Origin: Accumulibacter sp.
Lineage (GTDB): Bacteria; Pseudomonadota; Gammaproteobacteria; Burkholderiales; Rhodocyclaceae
Assembly: GCA_031266435.1 (NCBI GenBank)
Contig: JAISAZ010000019.1
Span: forward strand, 1-41,645
Direction: 5' to 3'
Length of the DNA: 41,645 nt
Shown one piece after another: positions 33,614 through 41,645 of the stretch; position 1 is the stretch's first letter; every line of letters starts with the position of its first letter. The notes under the pieces were generated by a model. That model was given only the letters and a program-made list of their open reading frames with translations, had not been told where the DNA came from and searched no databases. Position numbers and translations under genes: made by a program.

Positions 33614-33765
33614 ATCCGATTCACGCATCCCCGGTGAGTTATCGACTCCCTTTACGACGCTTTTTCACTGTTCGCGTTTCGTTCAGGCCGCCGGGAAATT
33701 CAATCGGGATGAGTGCTTCGTCCGAAGTTGTCAAAGCGATTAAATTGTATTGATGAGGACAGATT

Positions 33766-35052
33766 ATGCTTTCACGTTTTTTTGGGAATATCTCGAATTG
33801 CTGCCGCAGTATTCTTGTACCGGCAGCCTTTATGCTCGTTCCCTTCGCCTGTGTGGACGCGGCGGAGACGGTGGAGATTACGGTGGCGCATCCCTACGGG
33901 AAGATTTTCCGCCCGATCCACCAGGAAATCATCAAGGAATTCAACAAGATCCATCCAAACATCAAAGTCACGCTTGAGACGCCTTACCCCGATTACGAAG
34001 AGCTTACACAACGCACGCTTGCAGGGATTTTGCAAAACAGCGCGCCGGTTCTCTCGTTTCAGGGGGTCAACCAGATTCGGCAGTACGTCGAAGCAGGGCA
34101 TGCCTACGAGCTCTCCGATTTCGTCAGGAACGATCCACGCTGGAAGGAGAAAGATGGATACTATCCGACGATGATGGCGCTCGGAAATTTCAACGGAAAA
34201 CAGTACGCGATTCCCTTTGCGATATCGACGCCGATCGTCTATTACAACGGCGGATTGCTGAAAAAAGCCGGACTCGACCCCGATTCGCCTCCCGCGACAT
34301 GGGAGGCGCTGATCGCGGCGGCAAAGAAAATCCAGGCACTGGGTCCTGAATATACCGGGATGTTTTACGATTATCAGGCGACGGGCAACTGGATGTGGCA
34401 GGCGCTGCTTTACAGCGAGGGCGGATCGATGATGGACGAGAAAGAGACGCGCGTCACGATCGCCGACGCGCCGGGTATTCGCGCGGCGAAGCTGCTGCGG
34501 CGCTTTGTGGATGAAGGCGTGATGCAGGATTGGACGCGCCTTCAGGGCGAGCAGGCTTTCATCGCAGGTCGTGTCGGGTTTTACGCCGCTTCGACCTCGT
34601 GGCTCAAGGGTGTGCAGGACAAGACCGGCGGTTTTGATATGCGTACGGCGCTTTTTCCTCCGGGAACGACGGGCCTGCGTCGCTTGCCCAACGGCGGGAA
34701 CGGCGGGATGATCATCACAAAGGACCCGGCGAAGGCCAGGGCGGCGTACGAATACGCGATGTTTGCCGCCGGCCCTGTGGGGACGGCGATCCAGGTTCGC
34801 GGTTCCGGGTATATGCCCATGCACGTGAAGGGTACGGAAGCCTTGAAGGACTTTTACGCCGCCAACCCCAATTTCAGGACATCACTGCGGCAAATTCCGA
34901 CGATATTCCGCTGGTATTCTTTCCCCGGAGGCAACACGCTGAAAATCATCGACGTGATCAAGGACAGGTTACAAGCCATCGTCGGGAAAAAGGCGAGCGC
35001 GGAAGAAGGGATCAAGACGGCATCCGACCAAGTCGCCGAACTTCTGAAATAG
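33766..35052 (+). CDS. extracellular solute-binding protein, UgpB-like (family 1)
   Basis: Periplasmic binding protein (428 residues) that delivers substrate to the two permeases. The signal peptide covers about 1-32 (LVPAAFMLVPFACVDA before AETVEITV). The mature part begins VAHPYGKIFRPIHQEIIKEFN and keeps typical features such as DYEELTQRTLAGIL, YAIPFAISTPIVYYN and GGNGGMIITKDPAKA. Close resemblance in style to UgpB suggests glycerol-3-phosphate, a glycerophosphodiester or a sugar as substrate. It is placed last of the transporter genes, 211 bases after the permease, so it may also have its own promoter and be made in excess. Confidence 0.87.
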   Translation: MLSRFFGNISNCCRSILVPAAFMLVPFACVDAAETVEITVAHPYGKIFRPIHQEIIKEFNKIHPNIKVTLETPYPDYEELTQRTLAGILQNSAPVLSFQGVNQIRQYVEAGHAYELSDFVRNDPRWKEKDGYYPTMMALGNFNGKQYAIPFAISTPIVYYNGGLLKKAGLDPDSPPATWEALIAAAKKIQALGPEYTGMFYDYQATGNWMWQALLYSEGGSMMDEKETRVTIADAPGIRAAKLLRRFVDEGVMQDWTRLQGEQAFIAGRVGFYAASTSWLKGVQDKTGGFDMRTALFPPGTTGLRRLPNGGNGGMIITKDPAKARAAYEYAMFAAGPVGTAIQVRGSGYMPMHVKGTEALKDFYAANPNFRTSLRQIPTIFRWYSFPGGNTLKIIDVIKDRLQAIVGKKASAEEGIKTASDQVAELLK

Positions 35053-35111
35053 TGTCCTGTGAGAGCTGGCGTTCAGTGGCCTCTCTCAAACCTGCATTGA
35101 TTTTCAAACCG

Positions 35112-35152
35112 TCCGCGCCGACTCGCATTAGCCTTGCGGCGGCGCGGATTTT
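35112..35152 (+). terminator. possible hairpin terminator or attenuator
   Basis: TCCGCGCCG (35112-35120) pairs exactly with CGGCGCGGA (35140-35148), with a 19-base loop and four T's after it. It falls between the binding-protein gene and the HAD gene and just before the HAD start, so it could lower expression of that gene. Confidence 0.35.
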
Positions 35153-35158
35153 CGAGTT

Positions 35159-35899
35159 GTGAGCGTCTTCCCGCTGCAGGCACGGGGCTTGATTGCCGAC
35201 ATAGATGGGGTTGTGCTCGTCGACGGGGAGGTTCTGCCGCAAACACGGGAATTGATCAGACATTACGGTGCTTCGCTCGCCTTCGTCTCGAACAATTCAA
35301 CGCATACACGCGAAAGTCTGTGCGGTGTCTTCAGAGCGGCAGGGGTCGATGTCGAAGCCGGACAGTTTTTTCTGGCCGGAACGCGGTTGATCTACTCGGC
35401 GGCGCGAGATTTTCCGGGCGGAAAAGCACTCATGCTGGCGACGGAAAGCCTGCGCGAACTCGCGCGCGAGATGGGATTGTCATCCGTTTCAGCTTCATCG
35501 TGGCGGGATGTCGATCTCGTCCTTTTATGCAGGGATACCGAGGTTTCCTACGCGCGCTTGGAAGGCGCGGCGAATGCGGTGCGCTCAGGCGCACCCCTGT
35601 ACTGCGCCAACCACGACCTCGTCCATCCGGGGAAAAGCGCCGTCTACCTGGAGACGGGATGTTTTCTGGCCTTGCTCGGCGCCGTTCATCCCGGCTTGCA
35701 GCCGCGTGTTTTCGGAAAACCCGACCCTGCCCTTGCGTTTGACGCGCTGCGCTATTTGAAGCTGAAGCCGGAGGAGTGCGTGTTCATCGGCGACAATTTG
35801 GAAACCGACGCGCCTTGCGCGCGTGCGGCGGGCATTCCCTTCCTTCACGTGGGCGGCGCGGAAGGACTTCCATTGTGGGCGTTTGTCGGTTCCGCCTGA
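35159..35899 (+). CDS. HAD-IIA family phosphatase (NagD/PGP-like)
   Basis: A small-molecule phosphatase of 246 residues. Motif I is ADIDGV (Asp14 nucleophile, Asp16), motif II is FVSNNSTHT, motif III is Lys187 in GKPDP and motif IV is GDNLETD (211-217). The IIA cap lies between motifs II and III. The start is a GTG at 35159 with no clear ribosome-binding site; no in-frame ATG gives a full motif I. Next to a UgpB-like importer it may remove phosphate from the imported compound, for example glycerol 3-phosphate. That is inferred only from position, and 4-nitrophenylphosphatase-type activity on other substrates is equally possible. Confidence 0.82.
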   Translation: MSVFPLQARGLIADIDGVVLVDGEVLPQTRELIRHYGASLAFVSNNSTHTRESLCGVFRAAGVDVEAGQFFLAGTRLIYSAARDFPGGKALMLATESLRELAREMGLSSVSASSWRDVDLVLLCRDTEVSYARLEGAANAVRSGAPLYCANHDLVHPGKSAVYLETGCFLALLGAVHPGLQPRVFGKPDPALAFDALRYLKLKPEECVFIGDNLETDAPCARAAGIPFLHVGGAEGLPLWAFVGSA

Positions 35900-35908
35900 C
35901 GGGGAGTC

Positions 35909-35937
35909 AAAAAAAACGGCGGTCATTGACCGCCGTT
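35909..35937 (-). terminator. rho-independent terminator between HAD gene and meaB
   Basis: AACGGCGGTC-ATT-GACCGCCGTT (35915-35937) is a perfect 10-bp stem. On the minus strand it is followed by eight T's, so it mainly ends the mutase-meaB transcript, 25 bases past the meaB stop. On the plus strand it has no good T-tract but may still help stop the HAD transcript. Confidence 0.88.
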
Positions 35938-35961
35938 GCTTGATACTTGAAGAATGTCTCT

Positions 35962-36972
35962 TCAGTTTCTCAGCCGGACGTAGTCGAGGAGCTTCTCGGA
36001 AGCCGCTCCGGGAGTAATCTGGCCTTGCGAGACCTGTTGCGCGACTTTGGGCAATTCCGCTTCAACGCGAGGGTCGTTTCGGAAAAGCTGCTTGAGGCCG
36101 CCTTCGATCATGCTCCACATCCAGGAAAGCGCCTGATTCCGGCGTTTTTGTTCCAGTTCGCCGGTTTTCGTCATGGTCTCGTGGAACTTTGCGATCGCTC
36201 CCCAGAATTCGTCCACACCGATCCTGTTCAAAGCGCTCAGGCCGACCACGGGCACCGTCCAGTTTGGCGAAGCCGGACGCAACATATGAAGCGCCTGCTT
36301 CCACTGTGCGATGCAAACGGCGGCGTGATGCGGGTTGAGGTCGACCTTGTTGATCGCGACGAGGTCGGCGATTTCGACGATCCCCTTCTTGATCGCCTGC
36401 AATTCATCGCCCTGATTGGGCAATTGCAGCAGGGTGAACATATCGACCATTCCGGCGACGGTCGTTTCACTCTGACCGACGCCGACGGTTTCGACGAGAA
36501 TGACGTCGTAACCCGCCGCTTCGCACGCGAGCATCGCTTCGCGGGTTTTTGCCGCGACGCCGCCCAGCGAGCCAGCCGACGGACTCGGACGAATGAAAGC
36601 TTCCTCGTGTTGGCAAAGCATCTCCATCCGCGTTTTATCACCGAGTATCGACCCCCCGGAAAGCGAGGACGAGGGATCTACGGCCAAGATCGCCAGCTTG
36701 TGACCGTGTTCGATCAGCCAGATTCCAAGAACTTCGATGAAGGTCGATTTTCCCGCGCCCGGTACACCGGAAATGCCGACACGAATGGCACGTCCGGTGT
36801 GGGGCAGGATGGATGCGACGACTTTGCGGGCGCGTTGCTGGTGAGCAAGAAGCGTAGACTCGATCAACGTAATGGTTTTCGCGAGCGGGCGACGCTTCCC
36901 GGCCAGAAGACCGTCTACAAGTTCCTGGTCTTCGGCCGACAGCGCATCGCCCGTCGAAAGTTTTGCATCCAT
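35962..36972 (-). CDS. meaB: methylmalonyl-CoA mutase-associated GTPase MeaB
   Basis: G3E-type GTPase chaperone of methylmalonyl-CoA mutase. It gates delivery of adenosylcobalamin and helps eject damaged cofactor. Motifs from the chosen start are GVPGAGKS (69-76, P-loop), DPSSSLSGGSILGDKTRM (switch region), ETVGVGQSE and NKVD. The C-terminal arm (EQKRRNQALSWMWSMI) is typical of MeaB dimerisation. Two starts are possible: ATG at 36984, right after the mutase stop, and ATG at 36972. The second is preferred because GAGGAAC lies 7-12 bases before it. The gene follows the mutase directly and shares its transcript. Length 336 residues, normal for the family. Confidence 0.9.
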   Translation of the reverse strand: MDAKLSTGDALSAEDQELVDGLLAGKRRPLAKTITLIESTLLAHQQRARKVVASILPHTGRAIRVGISGVPGAGKSTFIEVLGIWLIEHGHKLAILAVDPSSSLSGGSILGDKTRMEMLCQHEEAFIRPSPSAGSLGGVAAKTREAMLACEAAGYDVILVETVGVGQSETTVAGMVDMFTLLQLPNQGDELQAIKKGIVEIADLVAINKVDLNPHHAAVCIAQWKQALHMLRPASPNWTVPVVGLSALNRIGVDEFWGAIAKFHETMTKTGELEQKRRNQALSWMWSMIEGGLKQLFRNDPRVEAELPKVAQQVSQGQITPGAASEKLLDYVRLRN

Positions 36973-36987
36973 TTCGTTCCTCATTGC

Positions 36988-39168
36988 TTACTTGGCTGGG
37001 AAAGCCTTGTTGATTTCTTCGAGGACTTTCTTGGCGGCGTCTTCGATACGCGTTCCGGGACCAAATACGGCTTTGGCACCGGCAGCGAACACGGCCTCGT
37101 AATCCTGCGGCGGGATAACGCCGCCGACGACGACGATGATGTCATCGGAGCCCTGTTGCTTGAGCGCTTCGACGAGTTGCGGAACGAGGGTCTTGTGGCC
37201 AGCGGCGAGCGAGGAGCAGCCGATCGCATGAACGTCGTTTTCGATCGCCAGACGCGCGGCTTCTTCCGGCGTTTGGAACATCGGACCGACGTCGATATCG
37301 AAGCCCAAGTCGGCGAGAGCCGTCGCGACAACCTTGGAACCGCGATCGTGGCCGTCTTGACCGAGCTTGGCGACCATGAGGCGCGGACGGCGTCCGTGCG
37401 CTTCTTCGAACTTCTTGATATCCGCCTGGATGGCTTTCCAGCTTTCCTGAGTTTCCACGATAGCTCCATAAACGCCCGAAATGGTTTGGTTGGTGGCGCG
37501 GTAACGCCCGAAGACCTTTTCCAGAGCGTCCGAAACTTCGCCGACCGACGCGCGCAGACGAACGGCCTTGATCGTCATGTCGAGCAGGTTGCCCTTCGAC
37601 GGATCTTCGGCAACGGCGGTCAGCGCGTCGAGAGCTTCCTGAACGGCCTTGGCGTCGCGGGTCGCGCGGATCTTTTCAAGACGCGCGACTTGCGAGATAC
37701 GAACGGCGTTGTTGTCGACTTCGAGGATGTCGACCAGGTCTTCCTTCGGCAGACGGTACTTGTTGACGCCGACGATGACCTTCTTGCCGGAATCGATGAG
37801 CGCTTGGGTTTCCGCCGCGCAGCTTTCGACCTGCATCTTGGCCCAACCGGATTCGATCGCCTTGACCATGCCGCCCATCGATTGAACTTCTTCGATGATC
37901 GACCACGCCTTGTCGCCCATTTGCTGGGTCAGCGTTTCCATCAGGTAGGAACCGGCCCACGGGTCGACGACGCTGCAGATGTGCGTTTCTTCCTGGATGA
38001 TGACCTGCGTGTTCCGCGCGATACGCGACGACGTGTCGCTCGGCAGCGCGATGGCTTCGTCGAACGAATTCGTGTGCAGCGATTGCGTTCCGCCGAAAAC
38101 GGCCGAGAGGGCTTCGATCGTCGTACGGATCACGTTGTTGTACGGATCCTGTTCGGTCAGCGACCATCCAGACGTTTGCGTGTGCGTCCGCAGCATCTTC
38201 GACTTTTCTTTCTTCGCGCCGAAATTCGTCATGATGCGGTGCCACAAGAGGCGCGCGGCGCGCATCTTGGCGATTTCGAGGTAGAAGTTGATCCCGGTCG
38301 CCCAGAAGAACGACAGGCGGCCCGCGAAATCGTCGACGTCCATACCCGAAGCGATACCCGTCTTGACGTATTCGATCCCGTCGGCCAGCGTGAAGGCGAG
38401 TTCAAGCGCTTGGCTCGCGCCGGCTTCGGAGATGTGGTAGCCGGAGATCGAGATCGAATTGAACCTCGGCATGTTCTTCGCGGTGTAACGGAAGATGTCG
38501 CCGACGATGCGCATCGACGGTGCCGGCGGGTAGATGTAGGTGTTGCGAACCATGAACTCTTTCAGAATGTCATTCTGAATCGTTCCGTTCAGGTCTTTTT
38601 GTTCAACGCCCTGTTCTTCGGCGGCGATGATGTAGCCGGCCAGAATCGGCAGAACCGCGCCGTTCATCGTCATCGAGACCGAGATCTTTCCAAGCGGAAT
38701 TTCGTTGAAAAGAATCTTCATGTCTTCGACGGAGTCGATCGCAACACCGGCCTTGCCGACGTCGCCGACGACGCGTGGATTGTCGGAGTCGTAGCCGCGG
38801 TGGGTGGCAAGGTCGAAAGCGACCGAGACGCCTTGACCGCCGGTCGACAGAACCTTGCGATAGAAGGCGTTCGACGCTTCAGCGGTGGAGAAGCCCGCGT
38901 ATTGACGGATCGTCCAGGGGCGAACCGCATACATCGTGGCTTGCGGGCCACGGACGTAGGGAGGGAAGCCCGGCAGCGTGTCCGAGAATTCCAGATTCTC
39001 TAAGTCCTTCTTGGTATAAAGGGGTTTGACTTCAAGACCTTCAGGAGTGACCCATTTGACGCCTTCGAGCCACTTCGCGGGATCGGTGGAGGTTTTCGGG
39101 GCGGACTTGAGCGCGGCCTGTTTCCATTGATCCAGATTGGATGAGTCAGGTAGTTTCTCGTTAGACAT
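36988..39168 (-). CDS. scpA: methylmalonyl-CoA mutase, single-chain, B12-dependent
   Basis: Interconverts succinyl-CoA and (R)-methylmalonyl-CoA using adenosylcobalamin. The 726-residue protein has an N-terminal TIM-barrel (with [18 protein letters not shown] and GISIS-type loop residues) and a C-terminal B12-binding domain. The latter has DGHDRG at 605-610; His607 is the lower axial ligand to cobalt. Later loops are [10 protein letters not shown]-like and [11 protein letters not shown]. It is a homodimer-type enzyme, as in E. coli Sbm/ScpA. The ATG at 39168 follows AAAGGTGCTGCA; a GTG at 39183 would add 5 residues. In propionate-forming bacteria this enzyme runs from succinyl-CoA, and its product goes through an epimerase (not in window) to the Mmd decarboxylase. 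Confidence 0.93.
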   Translation of the reverse strand: MSNEKLPDSSNLDQWKQAALKSAPKTSTDPAKWLEGVKWVTPEGLEVKPLYTKKDLENLEFSDTLPGFPPYVRGPQATMYAVRPWTIRQYAGFSTAEASNAFYRKVLSTGGQGVSVAFDLATHRGYDSDNPRVVGDVGKAGVAIDSVEDMKILFNEIPLGKISVSMTMNGAVLPILAGYIIAAEEQGVEQKDLNGTIQNDILKEFMVRNTYIYPPAPSMRIVGDIFRYTAKNMPRFNSISISGYHISEAGASQALELAFTLADGIEYVKTGIASGMDVDDFAGRLSFFWATGINFYLEIAKMRAARLLWHRIMTNFGAKKEKSKMLRTHTQTSGWSLTEQDPYNNVIRTTIEALSAVFGGTQSLHTNSFDEAIALPSDTSSRIARNTQVIIQEETHICSVVDPWAGSYLMETLTQQMGDKAWSIIEEVQSMGGMVKAIESGWAKMQVESCAAETQALIDSGKKVIVGVNKYRLPKEDLVDILEVDNNAVRISQVARLEKIRATRDAKAVQEALDALTAVAEDPSKGNLLDMTIKAVRLRASVGEVSDALEKVFGRYRATNQTISGVYGAIVETQESWKAIQADIKKFEEAHGRRPRLMVAKLGQDGHDRGSKVVATALADLGFDIDVGPMFQTPEEAARLAIENDVHAIGCSSLAAGHKTLVPQLVEALKQQGSDDIIVVVGGVIPPQDYEAVFAAGAKAVFGPGTRIEDAAKKVLEEINKAFPAK

Positions 39169-39472
39169 TGCAGCACCTTTCACTGAGTAAAAAAAATGGG
39201 AGGTATCCTTATCGATATGAATGCCCGATCCCGGATTTTGCCCCGAGGAACTCCGGCTCCATTCTTCTGTTTTTGAGAATGCCTCTTGAACTCATAATGC
39301 TACTTTATCCACGGCGCGGAGGCAAGGAAAACAGCGTTTTTCAGCCCAAAAAATGAGGTGTTTCAAGGCCGACGGACGAGACGCTGCCCAATGCCGCGTA
39401 AATCATCAAACGGCGCCGCAAAAAACAGCCGGGAACGAGGAGGGGGCGCGTCGCCACGGGCGATGAAATTCC

Positions 39473-40216
39473 CTATTCCAGTACGCGTTCGATCTGGCGT
39501 TTGGGGTCGTTCAGGAATGCCTGCGTCACGAGATAGTGTTCGGTGGCCTCGTAAGCCGTCGCGGCGACGCCGTTCTCGTCGATCTGGTAGATCACCGCAT
39601 CGGGGTAGGCCATCAGGATCGGCGAATGCGTGGCGATGATGAATTGCGAACCCTGATTCAAGAGTTCGTGCAGCCGCGCCAGCAGTGCGAGCTGCCGTAC
39701 CGGAGAGAGCGCCGCTTCGGGTTCGTCGAGAATGTAGAAACCGTTGGCGGTAAAACGATTCTGAACGAGCGCGAAAAAGGATTCGCCGTGCGATTGTTCG
39801 TGCAGCGAACGAGAGCCGTACGAATCGGCGACGCCATAGCCGTCGATTGCGCTCGCCACGTTGTAGAAACTCTCGGCGCGCAGAAAAAAGTCGGTTTTGG
39901 CGCGGCGGTAGCCTCTCGCCATGCGCAGGTACTGGTACAGTGTCGAATGCGAATTCCGCGTCGAAAAGCCGAAATTCCGCGTCCCGCCTTCCGGGTTCAA
40001 GCCCCACGCGATCGCGATCGCTTCGAGCAGGGTCGATTTGCCGCTGCCGTTTTCTCCGACGAAAAAAGTCAGCTTCGGGTGTAGCGATAAAGTGTTTTCC
40101 CGAAAATGGCGCACGACCGGCAGCGAGAAGGGGTATTCGTCGAACGAGGCCACCTCGTCCACCTTCAGGCCGATCTCCAGCAAAAAATGACTCGAAGTCA
40201 GTCCGTCGCTTTTCAT
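39473..40216 (-). CDS. AAA-type ATPase, COG3910-like
   Basis: A 247-residue predicted ATPase with an SMC/RecF-like fold. The Walker A motif is GENGSGKST (54-62). The C-terminal half has GFYILDEPEAALSP (Walker B plus signature-like region) and ATHSPILMAYP (switch His). The short space between, without coiled coils, places it with single-domain AAA_21/COG3910 proteins of unclear role. Some relatives belong to abortive-infection or repair pairs, but no partner nuclease is adjacent here. It is followed by about 290 bases with no gene. The ATG is supported by agreement with the conserved N-terminus EYPFSLPVVRHF. Confidence 0.82.
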   Translation of the reverse strand: MKSDGLTSSHFLLEIGLKVDEVASFDEYPFSLPVVRHFRENTLSLHPKLTFFVGENGSGKSTLLEAIAIAWGLNPEGGTRNFGFSTRNSHSTLYQYLRMARGYRRAKTDFFLRAESFYNVASAIDGYGVADSYGSRSLHEQSHGESFFALVQNRFTANGFYILDEPEAALSPVRQLALLARLHELLNQGSQFIIATHSPILMAYPDAVIYQIDENGVAATAYEATEHYLVTQAFLNDPKRQIERVLE

Positions 40217-40268
40217 GGGGTCTCGGTGCTTTTATTCATCTGGAAAGTACGAATGCGTCTGAGAGGGA

Positions 40269-41645
40269 CTAGGGGACGGCTGTGAGATACGCCGCCGCCT
40301 TGCCGTTTTTGTTTTCCAGCGCGATGAAGAGCGGCAGACCGCCCGTGGCGTCGGGCTTCTTCGGGTTCGCCCCCGCGGCCAGGAGCGGCGGGATCGATTC
40401 CGCGAGCCGTTCGTGGCTGGCGGCGTAAGTCAGCGGCGACCAAGCGCTACCGGTGACGGCGTTGACGCCGGCCTTCACGCGGGGCGCCTTGAGAAACAAG
40501 GCGGTCAGTTGCGGATTCGAGAGGCCGGCCAGAAGGGGAGACCAGCCGTTTTTTTCTTCCCGCAGAGGGTCGGCGCCGGCTTTGAGCAGGAGCGCCGCCG
40601 CATCCGCGCACGCGGCCAGACGTTCGGGCCGACCTCGGTTGTAGGCGTCCTCGGAGAGCGAGCCGTACGACGACGCCCAATACAAAGGCGTCTGTCCCCG
40701 CCGGTCGGTCGCATCCGCAGGCGCGCCGGCGGCGAGCAAAAGGGCGACGGTTTGGGTCAGCCCATGGCTCGCGGCCATGTGGAGCACACTGGCTTCGACG
40801 GCGCCCCAAACGTTGCCGAAGCGCGAGCTCCAGCGACGCCTGACTTCTTCCGGCCCGAAATCCGAAGCCGAGAAGCGCGCGCCCGGATTGGCGCCGCGTT
40901 CGAGCAACAAGGCGACGATTTCGGGTTTGTCCCTGGGGGCGCGCGCGTTGTTGGGGTGTTCGGTGACGGCGGCGAAGAGCGCGGCGTTCATCGTGGTCAC
41001 GGTGTCGGGGCCGCGCGCGCCCGCGTCGAGGAGCGTACGCACCGTCGCCGTGTTTCCGTGCCTGACAGAGTCAGCGACGGCATCGGCGGCGGCTTCGCTC
41101 TCCGCCCCGACCGCCACGACGAGTTTGCGTGTCAGCGCGATGTCGGTCGTCGTATTCCGGGCGAGAGCGTACAGCGCGCCGCGACCGTCGTTCGTCAGAC
41201 CGCCGGCTTCGAGCAAGAGCATCGCCAGGTCGTACGCCTCCCTGCCCACGGCGATATCCAGAGCGCTCTCGCGCGTCCGGCCGGTCAGCGCGGGATTTGC
41301 CCCGGCATCGAGGAGCATTCGGGCGGCGTCGATGTTGCGGTAAAACGCGGCCTGCTGAAGCGGCGTTTTACCGCGCGGGCCGGAAGCGCCGTTGGGGTCG
41401 GCTCCGGCTTCCAGAAGCAGGCGGAAATGTTCCTTGCGGAAGACCGCCGGCTCGTCGGAGGCGAGGATGCTCAGCGCCGACCCGAGCGCGTAGGCCTCGG
41501 CCTTCAGGTCCGGCTTGTAACGCAGGACGGCGGCGAGGACCGCCGGGTTGGGGTTGTACGTCGCCTGCAACAGCGATTGGGAGCCGAGGTCCGTCACCTT
41601 GCAACCGGCTTTTATCAGAATCTCGATGACTTCCGGGTGCGGAGT
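40269..41645 (-). CDS. ankyrin-repeat protein, C-terminal part (5' end outside window)
   Basis: At least 458 residues made of ankyrin repeats, a protein-binding fold. About a dozen 33-residue units can be seen, such as GKTPLQQAAFYRNIDAARML, RRGQTPLYWASSYGSLSED and WSPLTYAASHERLAESIPPL. The frame runs off the right edge: translation continues upstream of the GTG at 41597 as HPEVIEILIKAGCKV, another repeat, so that GTG is not the real start. No signal peptide can be judged because the N-terminus is missing. Partner and role are unknown. Its stop lies 53 bases before the AAA ATPase start. Confidence 0.85.
   Translation of the reverse strand, partial: TPHPEVIEILIKAGCKVTDLGSQSLLQATYNPNPAVLAAVLRYKPDLKAEAYALGSALSILASDEPAVFRKEHFRLLLEAGADPNGASGPRGKTPLQQAAFYRNIDAARMLLDAGANPALTGRTRESALDIAVGREAYDLAMLLLEAGGLTNDGRGALYALARNTTTDIALTRKLVVAVGAESEAAADAVADSVRHGNTATVRTLLDAGARGPDTVTTMNAALFAAVTEHPNNARAPRDKPEIVALLLERGANPGARFSASDFGPEEVRRRWSSRFGNVWGAVEASVLHMAASHGLTQTVALLLAAGAPADATDRRGQTPLYWASSYGSLSEDAYNRGRPERLAACADAAALLLKAGADPLREEKNGWSPLLAGLSNPQLTALFLKAPRVKAGVNAVTGSAWSPLTYAASHERLAESIPPLLAAGANPKKPDATGGLPLFIALENKNGKAAAYLTAVP

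Noticed and set aside
35947-39003. Very long open frame (over 1000 codons) on the plus strand opposite the methylmalonyl-CoA mutase and meaB
   Set aside because: It is the mirror of strongly biased GC-rich codons of two well-identified genes. Its translation is Arg/Asp/Phe-rich with no domain, and no ribosome-binding site supports it.

Overview
The window looks like part of the chromosome of a GC-rich Gram-negative bacterium. Three TonB-dependent receptors, ExbB-type and ABC transporters, and signal peptides imply an outer membrane. A sodium-pumping methylmalonyl-CoA decarboxylase lies about 6 kb from a B12-dependent methylmalonyl-CoA mutase. This suggests an organism that can convert succinate to propionate. 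Together with the overall gene style, a Rhodocyclales (Propionivibrio-like) betaproteobacterium is my best guess; this is inference, not a database result.

Layout. 1-3022: the end of a siderophore-type TonB receptor and a PepSY membrane protein (iron uptake). 3148-8829 (minus): a small secreted protein and the DUF3999/DUF2339 membrane pair. 8893-10158 (minus): phosphofructokinase. 10159-10960: a repeat-rich gap. 10960-22411: the most interesting block. It starts with a cobalamin riboswitch and holds a secreted CbiZ-DUF4019 fusion, two paralogous TonB receptors (the second behind a Fur-type box), an ExbB-like protein, a DUF2149 protein and a CobN-like chelatase with a signal peptide and a C-terminal membrane anchor. 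22412-24540: repeat clusters around a lytic transglycosylase and a broken HigBA-type toxin-antitoxin pair. 24541-26592 (minus): an EF-G-like GTPase. 26909-30492: the decarboxylase operon mmdADCB, ending in a clear terminator. 30669-35899: a CUT1/Ugp-type ABC importer and a HAD phosphatase. 35962-39168 (minus): methylmalonyl-CoA mutase and its chaperone MeaB. 39473 to the right edge (minus): an AAA ATPase and an ankyrin-repeat protein cut by the window end.

How it fits together. The mutase needs adenosylcobalamin, and MeaB protects it. The decarboxylase turns methylmalonyl-CoA into propionyl-CoA while exporting Na+. The 11-22 kb block would supply or process the tetrapyrrole cofactor: outer-membrane receptors, a proton-driven ExbB/ExbD-like motor, and two enzymes normally cytoplasmic (CbiZ, CobN) that here carry export signals. 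The front half is under a B12 riboswitch and the rear half appears to be under Fur. The rear half may therefore be a heme or metal-tetrapyrrole dechelation system like HmuRSTUV of Bacteroidetes rather than a B12 biosynthetic unit. No CobS/CobT-type ATPase partner and no methylmalonyl-CoA epimerase is encoded here. No tRNA, rRNA or CRISPR was seen.
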